From Pirellulales bacterium (GTDB lineage: Bacteria; Planctomycetota; Planctomycetia; Pirellulales; Thermoguttaceae): a DNA stretch of 64,000 nucleotides. The notes under the pieces are model-generated. The model ran no database searches. It worked only from the letters and a program-made list of their open reading frames with translations, and was not told the origin of the DNA. Positions 1 to 9,200 of this stretch are shown here, in pieces (position 1 is the first letter of the stretch; every line of letters begins with the position of its first letter). The stretch is taken from contig JAFGRD010000118.1 of assembly GCA_016935315.1 (NCBI GenBank), positions 1 to 64,000 of the forward strand, read 5' to 3'. A program made the translations under genes and the position numbers.

Positions 1-196
1 CCACTGCCTTCTCGACCAATCCGGCACGAACCGGATTCAGGTGCATGGAGTCGAGTTCAATTGCACGCTCGACTTCTGCTTCCATTGCTTGATGAAGTGG
101 CTCCATCGGCCCTGCGCCACACGCCAAGCCGTCACCAACACCTTCCGTGGTGACTTGGTCGTCCTGCTCATACTTATACATACGAACACTATCCAT
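1..196 (-). pseudogene. C-terminal remnant of a REP-associated tyrosine (Y1) transposase, runs off the window edge
   Basis: Read on the minus strand from an ATG at 196, the open frame reaches MHLNPVRAGLVEKAV at the window edge. This is close to the IHLNPVRAGLV signature in the C-terminal half of REP-associated tyrosine transposases (IS200/Y1 superfamily). No HUH motif or catalytic Tyr segment lies upstream, and an in-frame TAG occurs about 13 codons before the ATG, so only the distal part survives here. The flanking strings GGGGACAAAGGGG and AAATAGGGTCAGAAC (minus strand, about 223-251) resemble short sequences commonly seen beside such genes. Whether the gene continues intact beyond position 1 cannot be seen. 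Confidence 0.5.
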
Positions 197-265
197 GACA
201 GGTTCGGCGTTTTCTACAGAGCAGTTCTGACCCTATTTCCCCTTTGTCCCCGCTTCACGGAGAAG

Positions 266-333
266 CCGATTCTCGAAAACTGGTTTCATCAAAGCAACTT
301 GCGTCAACCGTTCGAGCCCCTTGTCCTCCGCTA
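266..333 (+). pseudogene. Possible 3' fragment of a tRNA-Ser gene
   Basis: The stretch contains TCTCGAAAACTGG, like the anticodon loop and 3' stem of tRNA-Ser(CGA). A small GCA/TGC hairpin follows where the serine variable arm would be, then GTTCGAGCC as in a T arm (310-318), then TCCTCCGCTA as an acceptor-like tail. No D arm or matching 5' acceptor strand is present upstream, where transposase-associated sequence occurs instead, and the T stem pairs poorly. I read it as a decayed or truncated tRNA. Chance resemblance is possible. Confidence 0.3.
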
Positions 334-358
334 GGGTGGTTCGCACCACCTCGCATGG

Positions 359-389
359 CCCCGCAAGGACTCGTTTCTTGCGGGGTTTT
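359..389 (+). terminator. Rho-independent terminator
   Basis: CCCCGCAAG (359-367) and CTTGCGGGG (377-385) form a perfect 9-bp stem with a 9-nt loop, followed directly by TTTT. A second hairpin, GGTGG/CCACC with a six-base loop, lies just before it at 335-350. The terminator follows the tRNA-like fragment, consistent with it once having ended a stable RNA gene. It also insulates the next gene at 537. Confidence 0.75.
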
Positions 390-536
390 CGCGATTCACA
401 CCTCCGGTGTCCCGTTGTGTCTTGGGCGAGGCGAGAACCATTCCGGCCAGAGTTGCATGGGCGGGCCGGCGGCAGTATTCTGGACGGCGTGTGCCGCAAG
501 CGTTCGGCCAATCCTCCCGCCAGGAGTGCAATCGAC

Positions 537-3221
537 ATGTTCCGATGGATGCTAGTTTTGGCCGTGTTGTCGGCCGCCCTTGCTCTTGAGTCTCCGGTCG
601 CCGGTGCCGTGGAGCTTCACGTCGCCCCCTCGGGCAACGACGAGAACTCGGCAACGCCGGACGCGCCGCTGGCCACGCTCGAAGGGGCCCGCAATGCGAT
701 TCGGGCCTTAAAGGCGCAAGGTCCGCTCGTCGAGGCGGTCCGAGTGGTGGTGGCCGATGGTCGCTATCACCTGGCTGAACCGTTCGTTCTGCGGCCGGAA
801 GACGGTGGCACGGCCGCTGCGCCGGTCGTTTATGAAGCCGCCCCGGGGGCCAAGCCCGTCTTCTGCGGCGGTCGGGTGATCGCCGGATGGAAGAAAAGAA
901 ACGACGGCGTTTGGACGACGCGGGTTCCCGACGTCGCCGCCGGCAACTGGTACTTCGAGCAGTTGTTCGTCAACGGCCGCCGAGCCACGCGAGCGCGTTC
1001 GCCGAACGCGTTCTACTTCTACATCCAGAACGTCCATGAAGAGGCCTTGGAGGGCGGCTCCGCCCGGCGGTCCCGGCGGGCGCGGCAAACGGTCGAGATG
1101 CGGCCCGAGGATTTTCAGGTGCTCGCCGATTTGAAGCCCGACGAACTCGCCGACGTCCACTTCGTGGTCTATCACAAGTGGGACAACACGCGCCGGTTCG
1201 TCGACCGGCTCGACCCCCAGCAGCAGGCACTCGTGACCAGCGGCCAGGGAATGAAGTCGTGGAACGCCTGGCAGCGCAACTCCCGCTACCACCTGGAAAA
1301 CTTCCTCGGCGCCCTCGACGCGCCGGGCGAATGGTTCCTGGCTCGCGACGGGACACTCTGCTATCGTCCGCTGCCGGGCGAAGACATGGCCACGGCCGTT
1401 GTGGTTGCCCCGGTGGTCGACCGGTTTGTTCTCATGCAGGGCGATCCGGCGGCCGAGGAATACGTCGAGCACGTGACGGTGCGCGGACTCACCTTCCGAC
1501 ACGCCCAATGGATCACCCCGCCCGAAGGGTTCGAGGCTTCTCAGGCGGCCTCGCCCATCGAAGCGGTCGTGATGGCCGACGGCGCGAGAAACGTGACGAT
1601 CGAGGACTGCGAGTTTGGCCACGTCGGTATCTACGTCGTGTGGTTCCGCAAGGGATGTCGCGACTGCACGCTGCGGCGCTGCTACCTGCACGACTTCGGC
1701 GCCGGCGGCGTGCGGATCGGCGAGACGACCATCCCGTCGAGCGAGCCGGAGCGAACCGGTCGGATCACGGTCGACAACAACATCATCCGCCACGGCGGGC
1801 GGATCTTCCCCTGCGCCGTGGGCGTGTGGATCGGCCACAGCCCGGACAACGGGATTACCCACAACGAAATCGCTGATCTCTACTATACGGGCATCTCCGC
1901 CGGCTGGCGCTGGGGCTACGGCGAGAGCCTGGCCAAGCGAAACCGTATTGCCTTCAACCATGTCCACCACATCGGCTGGGGAGTGCTCAGCGACATGGGC
2001 GGAATCTACACGCTTGGCCCTTCCGAAGGCACGGCCGTTGTCGACAACGTCTTCCACGACATCTACGCCTATTCCTACGGCGGATGGGGGCTCTATACCG
2101 ACGAAGGCAGCTCGAACATTCTCTTCGAAAACAATCTGGTCTACCGCGTGAAGACCGGAGGCTTCCATCAGCACTACGGCCGCGAAAACGTCGTCCGCAA
2201 CAATATCCTGGCCTACAGCGAGCTGCATCAGCTCCAGGCCACGCGGGTCGAGAACCACTTGTCCTTCACGCTGGAAAACAACATCATCTACTGGGACACG
2301 GGTGCGCTGTTGGCCGGGCGGTGGGACCAGGTGAAGCACGAGAGCCGCAACAACTGCTACTGGAACGCCGCAGGCGCGCCGTTCGACTTCGCCGGGAAAT
2401 CGCTCGATCAGTGGCAGGCCGCCGGCCACGAACAGGGCTCGATCACCGCCGATCCCGAGTTCGCCGACCCCGATGCGGCTCGGTTCGAGCTGGCCGACGA
2501 TTCGCCCGCGATCAAGCTGGGCTTCAAACCGTTCGACTACACGAAGGCAGGCGTCTACGGCGACCCCCGGTGGATTCGCAAGGCCGCCGAGGCCACCTTC
2601 CCGCCGCTGCGGCTGGCGCCCGATCCGCCGCCGCTTTCGATCCGCGACGATTTCGAGAGGGCCACGGCCGGGCAACCGCCCGCCGGGGCCGAACTGCACG
2701 TCGAAAACCGGGGCGACTCGATCCTGGTGACCGACGAGACGGCCGCCGCAGGCAGGCAGAGCCTGAAAATCACCGATGCCGAGGGACTCGCACAGGTCTA
2801 CAATCCACATTATGTCTATAGTGGAATGTACTACGGCGAGGGTCGCGTGCTGAATTCCTTCGACCTCCGCGTCGAGCAAGCAAGCTACGTTCAGTTTGAA
2901 TGGCGCGACTACACGAGCCGGTCGCCCTACATCAGCGGGCCGCGACTGCTTATTCGCGGTGGTAAGCTTCAACTGCCGGGCGGAATCGCCCGAGATATTC
3001 CAACCGGGGATTGGGTCCACTTCGAGATCATCGCCGATATGTCGGAGGCCGACGGCAGTCGTTGGCTGCTTCGCGTGACCTGCGCCGACGGCGAATCCGT
3101 TGTCTTTCGCGATCTGCCCTTCGCCGACGCCGAGTGCCACAAGCTCAATTGGATCGGCTTCACCAGCAACGCCACCAGGCGGACCGAGTTCTATCTGGAC
3201 AATTTCGCGCTGCATCCGTAG
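537..3221 (+). CDS. Secreted right-handed beta-helix protein, GH141-like glycoside hydrolase
   Basis: This 894-residue protein starts at the ATG at 537, chosen because AGGAG lies at 522-526 and a signal peptide follows at once (residues 1-24, ending SPVAGA). The open frame extends further upstream but without signal features. Residues about 28-150 ([20 protein letters not shown], then the [11 protein letters not shown] segment) and the [20 protein letters not shown] region match the layout of GH141-type parallel beta-helix enzymes. Characterised members of that family act on plant cell-wall glycans (fucosidase or xylanase activity). Residues about 240-560 carry the Asn-rich beta-helix rungs. 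The last 190 residues look like a laminin-G/concanavalin-type sugar-binding domain. The substrate cannot be read from sequence. Action in the periplasm or outside the cell is inferred from the signal peptide. Confidence 0.75.
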   Translation: MFRWMLVLAVLSAALALESPVAGAVELHVAPSGNDENSATPDAPLATLEGARNAIRALKAQGPLVEAVRVVVADGRYHLAEPFVLRPEDGGTAAAPVVYEAAPGAKPVFCGGRVIAGWKKRNDGVWTTRVPDVAAGNWYFEQLFVNGRRATRARSPNAFYFYIQNVHEEALEGGSARRSRRARQTVEMRPEDFQVLADLKPDELADVHFVVYHKWDNTRRFVDRLDPQQQALVTSGQGMKSWNAWQRNSRYHLENFLGALDAPGEWFLARDGTLCYRPLPGEDMATAVVVAPVVDRFVLMQGDPAAEEYVEHVTVRGLTFRHAQWITPPEGFEASQAASPIEAVVMADGARNVTIEDCEFGHVGIYVVWFRKGCRDCTLRRCYLHDFGAGGVRIGETTIPSSEPERTGRITVDNNIIRHGGRIFPCAVGVWIGHSPDNGITHNEIADLYYTGISAGWRWGYGESLAKRNRIAFNHVHHIGWGVLSDMGGIYTLGPSEGTAVVDNVFHDIYAYSYGGWGLYTDEGSSNILFENNLVYRVKTGGFHQHYGRENVVRNNILAYSELHQLQATRVENHLSFTLENNIIYWDTGALLAGRWDQVKHESRNNCYWNAAGAPFDFAGKSLDQWQAAGHEQGSITADPEFADPDAARFELADDSPAIKLGFKPFDYTKAGVYGDPRWIRKAAEATFPPLRLAPDPPPLSIRDDFERATAGQPPAGAELHVENRGDSILVTDETAAAGRQSLKITDAEGLAQVYNPHYVYSGMYYGEGRVLNSFDLRVEQASYVQFEWRDYTSRSPYISGPRLLIRGGKLQLPGGIARDIPTGDWVHFEIIADMSEADGSRWLLRVTCADGESVVFRDLPFADAECHKLNWIGFTSNATRRTEFYLDNFALHP

Positions 3222-3371
3222 CCGACCCAGGGGCCACATCCACGGGAAAGGGTGCAACGGCGAAGACGCCCTTGCCGGAGTCGGCGTGGGCGATTGCCCA
3301 CCGGCATCTTCCACGCCCAAGGCGTCAAGGCCAACGTGCTGTTCTTCGACGCCCTGGCCGACGTGCTGCCC

Positions 3372-3393
3372 CGCCGACGCGCCGTCGGCGCGG
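3372..3393. terminator. Hairpin between convergent genes
   Basis: CGCCGAC and GTCGGCG form a 7-bp stem around the loop GCGCC, extended by CC/GG across a bulged C. It lies in the 250-bp gap between the convergent GH141-like and DUF2520 genes, so it could end either transcript. There is no clean T run, so the call is tentative. Nothing else is evident in this gap. Confidence 0.35.
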
Positions 3394-3471
3394 TTGAATT
3401 CCTCCCGAGTTCCTCTCGGATTCCTCTCGTGTCAGGACTATCTGCACTTTCTGAAGAAACGGCACCTGGGC

Positions 3472-4353
3472 CTACAAGTCGGGGGAAAGGCGGAGCAGTT
3501 GCTTGATCGCCGCCAAGGCGTCCTCGGGCGCATGGCCCTGTCGGGCCGAGAGGTCCACGGCGACCTGACCGAGCAGCCGGTAGAGATCGCGAAGGTTTTC
3601 GTCCCATTGCCCCAGGGCCTCGCACTGCTTCTGGACCACGGACGGCTCACCCCGGGCAATGGGGCCGGTCAGCGCACCGGCCGGGCCGAGCCGGCACACG
3701 TTGGCCACGGTTTCCGTCACGATGGGCTCGATCAGCTCCATCGCGATCTCGCGAGAGATGCCTGCGCGTTGGAGACACCGCAAGCCGACTTCCATCAGGG
3801 CCGCGAGGTAATTGCAGACGAAGACGGTAGCGGCGTGGTAGAGCGTTTTCGACTCCGGCGCGATGCAGAAGGTTCTGCCGCCGCAGCGGTGCAAGGCGTC
3901 GTGTAGCAGTTCGCAGGCGGCCGGATCGCCCTCGACGGCACAGAACGTTCCGGCAAACGTTTTGACGGCCTCGGCCGGATCCGCGAAGCTCTTCACCGGA
4001 TGAACGCCGGCAATCGCGGCGCCGCGTGCCCTGGCCGGGTGAAGCAGCGTCGAGGGCTGCGAGCCGCTGCAGTGGAACAGGACGACGCCCTCGGCGAGCA
4101 CGTCGGCCCGGCACAGTCGCCGGCAGCAGGTGTCGATCGCCTCGTCGGAGGCGGAGATCATCACGGCGTCTGCCCGCCCCAGTTGCGAGTAATGCTCGAC
4201 TGCCTGACCGCTGCCGATGAACGTGACGGCCCGGGAGGCGCTAGGCAGGGAGCGGTTCAGCACGGAGCGCACCTCGAACACGCCGCCGGCGGCCCACAGG
4301 CTTGCCAGGGTCCTGCCGACCTTGCCACAGCCGATGATGTTGAGGGTTTTCAT
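3472..4353 (-). CDS. Rossmann-fold DUF2520-domain NAD(P)-binding protein
   Basis: This 293-residue cytoplasmic protein begins MKTLNIIGCGKVGRTLASLW, with the GCGKVG dinucleotide-binding loop at residues 8-13. I chose this internal Met because the Rossmann beta strand starts there and the ten codons upstream add nothing recognisable. An N-terminal Rossmann domain (about 1-120) is followed by a helical DUF2520 domain with GVHPVKSF and a KTLYHAATVFVCNYLAAL helix, the arrangement of the ketopantoate-reductase/6-phosphogluconate-dehydrogenase-like superfamily. The substrate is not established for this family. It begins 47 bp after the serA stop on the same strand, so the two are probably cotranscribed. 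No strong ribosome binding site is seen. Confidence 0.75.
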   Translation of the reverse strand: MKTLNIIGCGKVGRTLASLWAAGGVFEVRSVLNRSLPSASRAVTFIGSGQAVEHYSQLGRADAVMISASDEAIDTCCRRLCRADVLAEGVVLFHCSGSQPSTLLHPARARGAAIAGVHPVKSFADPAEAVKTFAGTFCAVEGDPAACELLHDALHRCGGRTFCIAPESKTLYHAATVFVCNYLAALMEVGLRCLQRAGISREIAMELIEPIVTETVANVCRLGPAGALTGPIARGEPSVVQKQCEALGQWDENLRDLYRLLGQVAVDLSARQGHAPEDALAAIKQLLRLSPDL

Positions 4354-4400
4354 GAATACGCAACTTGTCTTCTTGACAGGCACCTACGAAGGTCTCGGCA

Positions 4401-6038
4401 TCACACCCGCGACGCGCCACCCATCCAAGCGGGCATTTCCCCGGCGGCGGGAAGCTTGACGACCCAGGCCTGCTTCATGGCGTCCAGGGCGAGCACTTCG
4501 GCGACGGCTTCGGCGGGCGGTGGGGAATCCAAGGCCAGCACGCCGACGGCGGATCCGCCCGGCTGGCTCGTGCCACGGCCGACCGACATATCGGCGATGT
4601 TGATCTGGTGCTTGCCGAAAACGTTGCCCACCTGACCGATCACGCCCGGCACGTCGCGGTGGGTGAAGAGCATCATGATTCCCTCCAAGCGGCTTTCCAG
4701 GCGGAAATCGCCCTTTTGGACCAGGCGGGGCATATTGCCGAACAGCGTGCCGGCGGCGACGGCCGTGCGGTCGGCGCTGGCCACTTCCGCGGTAATCAGG
4801 GAGCTGAATTCTCCCACGTCGCTGCTGCGCTGCTCGAGCAATTCGATTCCCCGTTCCCGCAGCAGGATTTCGGCGTTGACGATGTTCACTTCCGACTCCA
4901 TGGCCTGCTCCAGCAGCCCGGCCGCAAAGGCGGAAGACAACAGCCGGCAGTCCTTCTTGGCCACTTCGCCTTGGTAGCGGACTCGGCAAACGGTCGGTGA
5001 ATCGCGGACCACCTGGGCCAGCAGCAGGCCCAAGCGGTAGGCCACGTTAAGATACCCTCGCAGGTCCTCCAGCGTCTGCGGGTCGAGCGGCGACATGTTG
5101 ACCGACTGTCGGATCGCGCCGGTAGTGAAGAAGTCGATCAACAGCTCGGCCGCTTCGACGGCCACGTTGGTTTGGGCTTCTTCGGTGCTGGCGCCGAGGT
5201 GCGGCGTGCAGAGCACGCCCGGCATGCCGAACAGCGGGCTGTCGGTACACGGCTCCGCCTCGTACACGTCCAGGGCCACGCCGGCCAGGTGGCCGCTCCG
5301 GAGGCCTTCGACCAGGGCATCGACGTTGAAGATGCCGCCGCGGGCGCAGTTGATCAGCCGCACGCCTTTGCGCATCATCTGGATTTCCTTGCGGTCGATG
5401 AGGTTTCGAGTCTCCTCGGTCAAGGGAGTGTGGACCGTAAGGTAGTCGATATGCGGGAGCATTTCGCGGGCGGAAGCGAAGGTCTTGATGCCCAGCTCGT
5501 GGGCCCGGGAAGCGGTCAGGAAGGGGTCGTAGCCGAGGACCTTCATCTCCATGGCCAGCGCCCGGACGGCCACGGCCTGTCCGACGCGTCCCAGGCCGAC
5601 GATGCCCAGGGCCTTGCCGGCCAACTGCGAGCCGATGTACTTCTTGCGATCCCAGCGTCCCTCGATGAGGCTCTGGTAGGCGGGAGCGACGTTTCGCGAG
5701 AGGGCCAGCATCAGGGTGATCGTGTGTTCGGCGGTCGACAGGGTATTGCCGCCGGGGGTGTTCATCACGACGATGCCCAGCCGGGTGGCCGCCGGCTTGT
5801 CGATGTTGTCGGTTCCCACGCCGGCCCGGGCGATGGCCTTCAACCGCCGGTTGCCTTCCAGCGCGTCGGCGGTAATCTTCACGCCGCTGCGGCAGATGGC
5901 CCCATCGAACTCCCGCAGGGCCTCGCGCAGCTCGTCGCCCTTCAAGCCGGTGCGAACCTCGTACTCGATGTTCCCGGCCGACTCCAACAGGTCGAGGCCG
6001 TCTTGAGACAGATTATCCAGGACAATAATGCGTGGCAT
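4401..6038 (-). CDS. serA: D-3-phosphoglycerate dehydrogenase
   Basis: This 545-residue enzyme oxidises 3-phosphoglycerate to 3-phosphohydroxypyruvate with NAD, the first committed step of serine biosynthesis. The catalytic residues are visible: Arg233 in NCARGG, Glu262 in DVYEAEP and His280 in TPHLGAST. The NAD loop GLGRVG is at residues 148-153. A long intervening domain (about 315-450) and a C-terminal ACT domain (about 465-535, MMLFTHRDVPGVIGQVGN) make it the long form, in which the ACT domain often senses serine. The start at 6038 is preceded by GAGGA and matches the family N terminus (MPRIIVLDN). An in-frame ATG at 6107, inside a dispersed repeat, would add 23 residues and is less likely. 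The DUF2520 gene follows 47 bp downstream. Confidence 0.93.
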   Translation of the reverse strand: MPRIIVLDNLSQDGLDLLESAGNIEYEVRTGLKGDELREALREFDGAICRSGVKITADALEGNRRLKAIARAGVGTDNIDKPAATRLGIVVMNTPGGNTLSTAEHTITLMLALSRNVAPAYQSLIEGRWDRKKYIGSQLAGKALGIVGLGRVGQAVAVRALAMEMKVLGYDPFLTASRAHELGIKTFASAREMLPHIDYLTVHTPLTEETRNLIDRKEIQMMRKGVRLINCARGGIFNVDALVEGLRSGHLAGVALDVYEAEPCTDSPLFGMPGVLCTPHLGASTEEAQTNVAVEAAELLIDFFTTGAIRQSVNMSPLDPQTLEDLRGYLNVAYRLGLLLAQVVRDSPTVCRVRYQGEVAKKDCRLLSSAFAAGLLEQAMESEVNIVNAEILLRERGIELLEQRSSDVGEFSSLITAEVASADRTAVAAGTLFGNMPRLVQKGDFRLESRLEGIMMLFTHRDVPGVIGQVGNVFGKHQINIADMSVGRGTSQPGGSAVGVLALDSPPPAEAVAEVLALDAMKQAWVVKLPAAGEMPAWMGGASRV

Positions 6039-6078
6039 GGGCTTCCTCGTTCTGTAACCTTTCCGTCTAGTGACGGCT

Positions 6079-6135
6079 AAGGACTCGTAAAAAAACAAGC
6101 TGGACATACATGGAAGTGCAGGGACGCGCAACGGG
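6079..6135. repeat. Dispersed element of about 57 bp, copy A
   Basis: The plus strand reads AAGGACTCG, an A-rich spacer, AACAAGCTGGACATACAT, then AAGTGC and GGGACGCGCAACGG. It aligns along its whole length with copies at 45682-45738 and 51226-51282. Read on the minus strand it contains ATGTCCAGCTTG and GAGTCCTTAGCC, a short open frame MSSLFF.ESLA that runs in frame into serA. Its function is unknown. Confidence 0.7.
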
Positions 6136-6200
6136 CTCGTTCCCTCGTCTCGGGACCCGGAATCGCCGGCGGCGGACTCCCCGCAAGAGGCAAACCCGAA

Positions 6201-6229
6201 TGTGTACGAGATTTGCCGCCGAACGTCAA
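6201..6229 (-). promoter_or_regulatory. Candidate sigma-70-type promoter for serA
   Basis: On the minus strand TTGACG (6229-6224), a 17-base spacer and TACACA (6206-6201) lie about 165 bp upstream of the serA start and downstream of the giant gene's stop. The -35 box is good (5 of 6) and the -10 is weak. Confidence 0.3.
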
Positions 6230-6241
6230 GACACCCGACCG

Positions 6242-6287
6242 GCCGTCTCCGGGGCAGGCCTGCCGCATCCGGCTCCCCCAGGACGGC
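6242..6287 (-). terminator. Inverted repeat directly after the giant gene
   Basis: GCCGTC (6242-6247) pairs with GACGGC (6282-6287), enclosing the perfect palindrome GGCAGGCCTGCC (6253-6264). It abuts the stop codon of the giant gene. No U tract follows, so it may be a Rho-independent terminator without a classic tail or only an mRNA-end structure. Confidence 0.35.
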
Positions 6288-9200
6288 TCAGAGCCCTCGA
6301 GTGGCCAGCAGAGCGTCTATGGCTTGCTCGATCGAGTCGGGCTGTTTCAAGACGCACCGCCGGCTGCCGACCCGCTCGAACTCGTAGAGCCAGTCCGCAC
6401 CATCCGGCAGCGGTTGTGGCAAGCCCCCGTCGGCCCGGGCGACCTCTTGCCACACGACGTGGTGTGCCGAGATCGCCTTGGCCGACTGCGCCGGCACGGT
6501 GATCAGTCTCAGCGCGTTGAGGAAATGGGTCTGGTTGTTGCGGGCCAGGAGCATGTCGGTGGCGCTGACCCGCGCATCGCGGTTGTAGTCGTAGGGGAAA
6601 TCGATCGCGGCCGGGTCCAGGAAGGTCCGCGGGTTGTTTCGTGCCAGCAGCATGTCGACGGCGTTGACCCGTGCGTCGGTCGTCGAGTTGCCCCCGTCGG
6701 CCACCGCGTTGCCGAAGTAGAACACGTCGGCAGCGGTCAGGCCGGTGTCGGCGCCGGCCAGCACGGTCACCTGCAACCACTGCCTGATCACGGCGAAGTC
6801 GTCCCAGACGAGCGTCACCCGATCGGCCCCGCCGGCGCCCGCGCCGGGGCGCACCGAGATACTGTTGGGTCCGGGAGCCGGGCTCCAGCCTTCCGGGTGG
6901 TCGTCGTTGCCGACGCGGAAGAGGAAATCACCCGCATCGAGCGAAGCACCCGCGGGCAGCCCCGCGATGTCGACCATCACGCCGTTGATGCCGCGACCAT
7001 AGCTGGTGTAGTTGGCGAACGTGGCGGTCTGGCCGGGCAAGAGGGCCTGTTTGTCGGGGGCGACGGCCGAATCGTCCCGGGCGTCGGCGGCCGGATCGTT
7101 GCCGTCGAACGCGGAACGGTTGTAGAAGACGTGGCGGCCGACCACTTCGGAGCCGAGGATGGTCATGTCGCCGTCGACGGTGGTCAAGGCCAGCTCGCCG
7201 CCGTTGAGATAGCTCTCGCCTTGAGCCAGGTCAAGCGGCGTCGAGCCGGTGGGGGCGTCGGGCCGGACGTGACAGGTCAGTGCGAACAGGTCTCCGCTTC
7301 CGCCGTCCAGCGGCACGGCCGACCACGCGAGCATGGTCGCCGTGCCCGTCGAGTCATCGACGTTCGGATCTCCCAGGAACCACTGCCGGTTGTCCGTCTG
7401 CCCGTCTAGCAGCCCGCCGAGGGCCACGTCGGCCGCTGTCAGATCGAGCGCGGAGCTGTCGTAGCGGACGACAACCAGGGCGGACTGTAGGCCGGCGGCG
7501 CTGTCGGTCAACGAGACCGGCAAGGTAAGCGACGCTCCCCGAATGGCAGTGTTGCCGCTGGAGATGGCCAGCGTCGGATCACGGTGTCCGGAAGCGGGCG
7601 GCGGCAGCGTGCCGGGCAAATCGGGAATCTCCGGCTGGTAAAGCCCGACGGTCTTGCGGGCGACGTACGCGGTGTCCAGCGCCGAGAGCGTCCCGTCGCC
7701 GGTGACGTCGGCGATGATTTGCGGATCGGTCAGGGCATAGGCCGCAAAGCCCTCGTCGAGCCCGACAATGACCCGCGCAATCAGCGACGGATCCAGGCCG
7801 AAGTAGCGGGCATTGCCGCTGGCATCGCCAAGGAAGGCGACCTTCTGGACGGCCTCTTCGGCCGAGGAGGCGATCTGATCCTCGTTGACCCGCAGGCCCT
7901 CCAGCCGCAGCACTCCCGCGGCGCCGTAGGGTGCCTCCGACGGCACATCGGCCTCGACCCGCAGCAACTCGACCACCCCGCTCGGCGCGGCCGCCGTGCC
8001 GGCGATGCTGACCACGGCCATGCCGGGGGTGGATGTATTGGCCGCCAGCGACCAGCCGGCGGCCGAGAGCGCCGCGGAGAGCCCCATCGCGGTGACGTTC
8101 AGCAACGCGGGATCCCACCGCAGCGTGAAATCCACGCCGAACACGCCGCTGCCGTCGTCGATGGAAATCGGCAGCCCGGTCGACGTCGCCGGCAGATCGA
8201 CCGGCTGGCCGGGTCCGCGGGCGAAATGGGGCATGCCGACCACGCGCCGGGCGGTGCTGTCGACGCAGAAGGCCGCGAGATAGTCGTCGCCGGCCAGGCC
8301 ATCGGCGTTTCCGTCGAGCAGACCGCCGGCGACCGCGTCGCGGAACCCGTCGGCGGCGCTTCGCAGCGTGACGACGTAGGAGTCGGGCGGCAAGGAGCCC
8401 GCCGTGGCGACGAACGTGATGCGAGTGCCTTCGACGACGAGTGAGCCTCGCACCGGCCCGACCGTGTCGCCGACCAAGGTCACATCGGCCGGCCCGAACC
8501 CGCACGTTTCCGTGTCGTAGAGGTTCAGCACGCCGGCGTCGATCGGGCGATTCAGCCGGGCCACGAAGCCGGCGGGGTCGAGGCTCAGCGAGAGGACCGT
8601 CAGCGTGGCCGTCACCGTCAACTCGTCACCGGTCGTGTCGTGGCCCGGATTGCCCGCCGAATCGACCGCCGTCACGTGGACGTCGTAGACGCCGTCGGCC
8701 AGGGGCGGCGCGATGGTGTCGCCGGGCAAGGTCCAAGTGCCGTCGCCGTGGTTGATCGCGGCGTAGGCGCGACCGTCGACGGTGACTTCGACCGCGGCCG
8801 CCGGATCGTCGACGTCGCCGGTCAATTGCGGCGTCGTGTCGCCGGTGGACAAGACGTCGACGCCCACGGCCGGGGCAATCGTGTCGATCACCAACTCGTC
8901 GGTCGTCGCGTCGGCACCGAGCGGGCCGCCGTCGCCCAACGCCGTCGCCTGAACGTCGTAGGTGCCGTCGGCCAAGGCGGGAGCGATCAGGTCGTCGGGC
9001 AACGTCCAGGTGCCGTCACCGTGGTTGACGGCCGTGTAGGTGTTGCCGGCGACGACCACCTCGACCGTCGCCTCCGCGTGGTCGACGGTCCCGCTCAGGG
9101 CCGGCGTGGTGTCGCGGGTCAGCAGCGGGGCAACCGTGACCAGGACCGAGCTAACCGCCAGCGAGCCGTTGCCGTACTGGGTCTGCGAGCGGACGTCGCC

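Noticed and set aside
708-3320. An 870-codon minus-strand open frame opposite the GH141-like gene
   Set aside because: It has no recognisable domain, while the plus strand has a signal peptide, ribosome binding site and family motifs.
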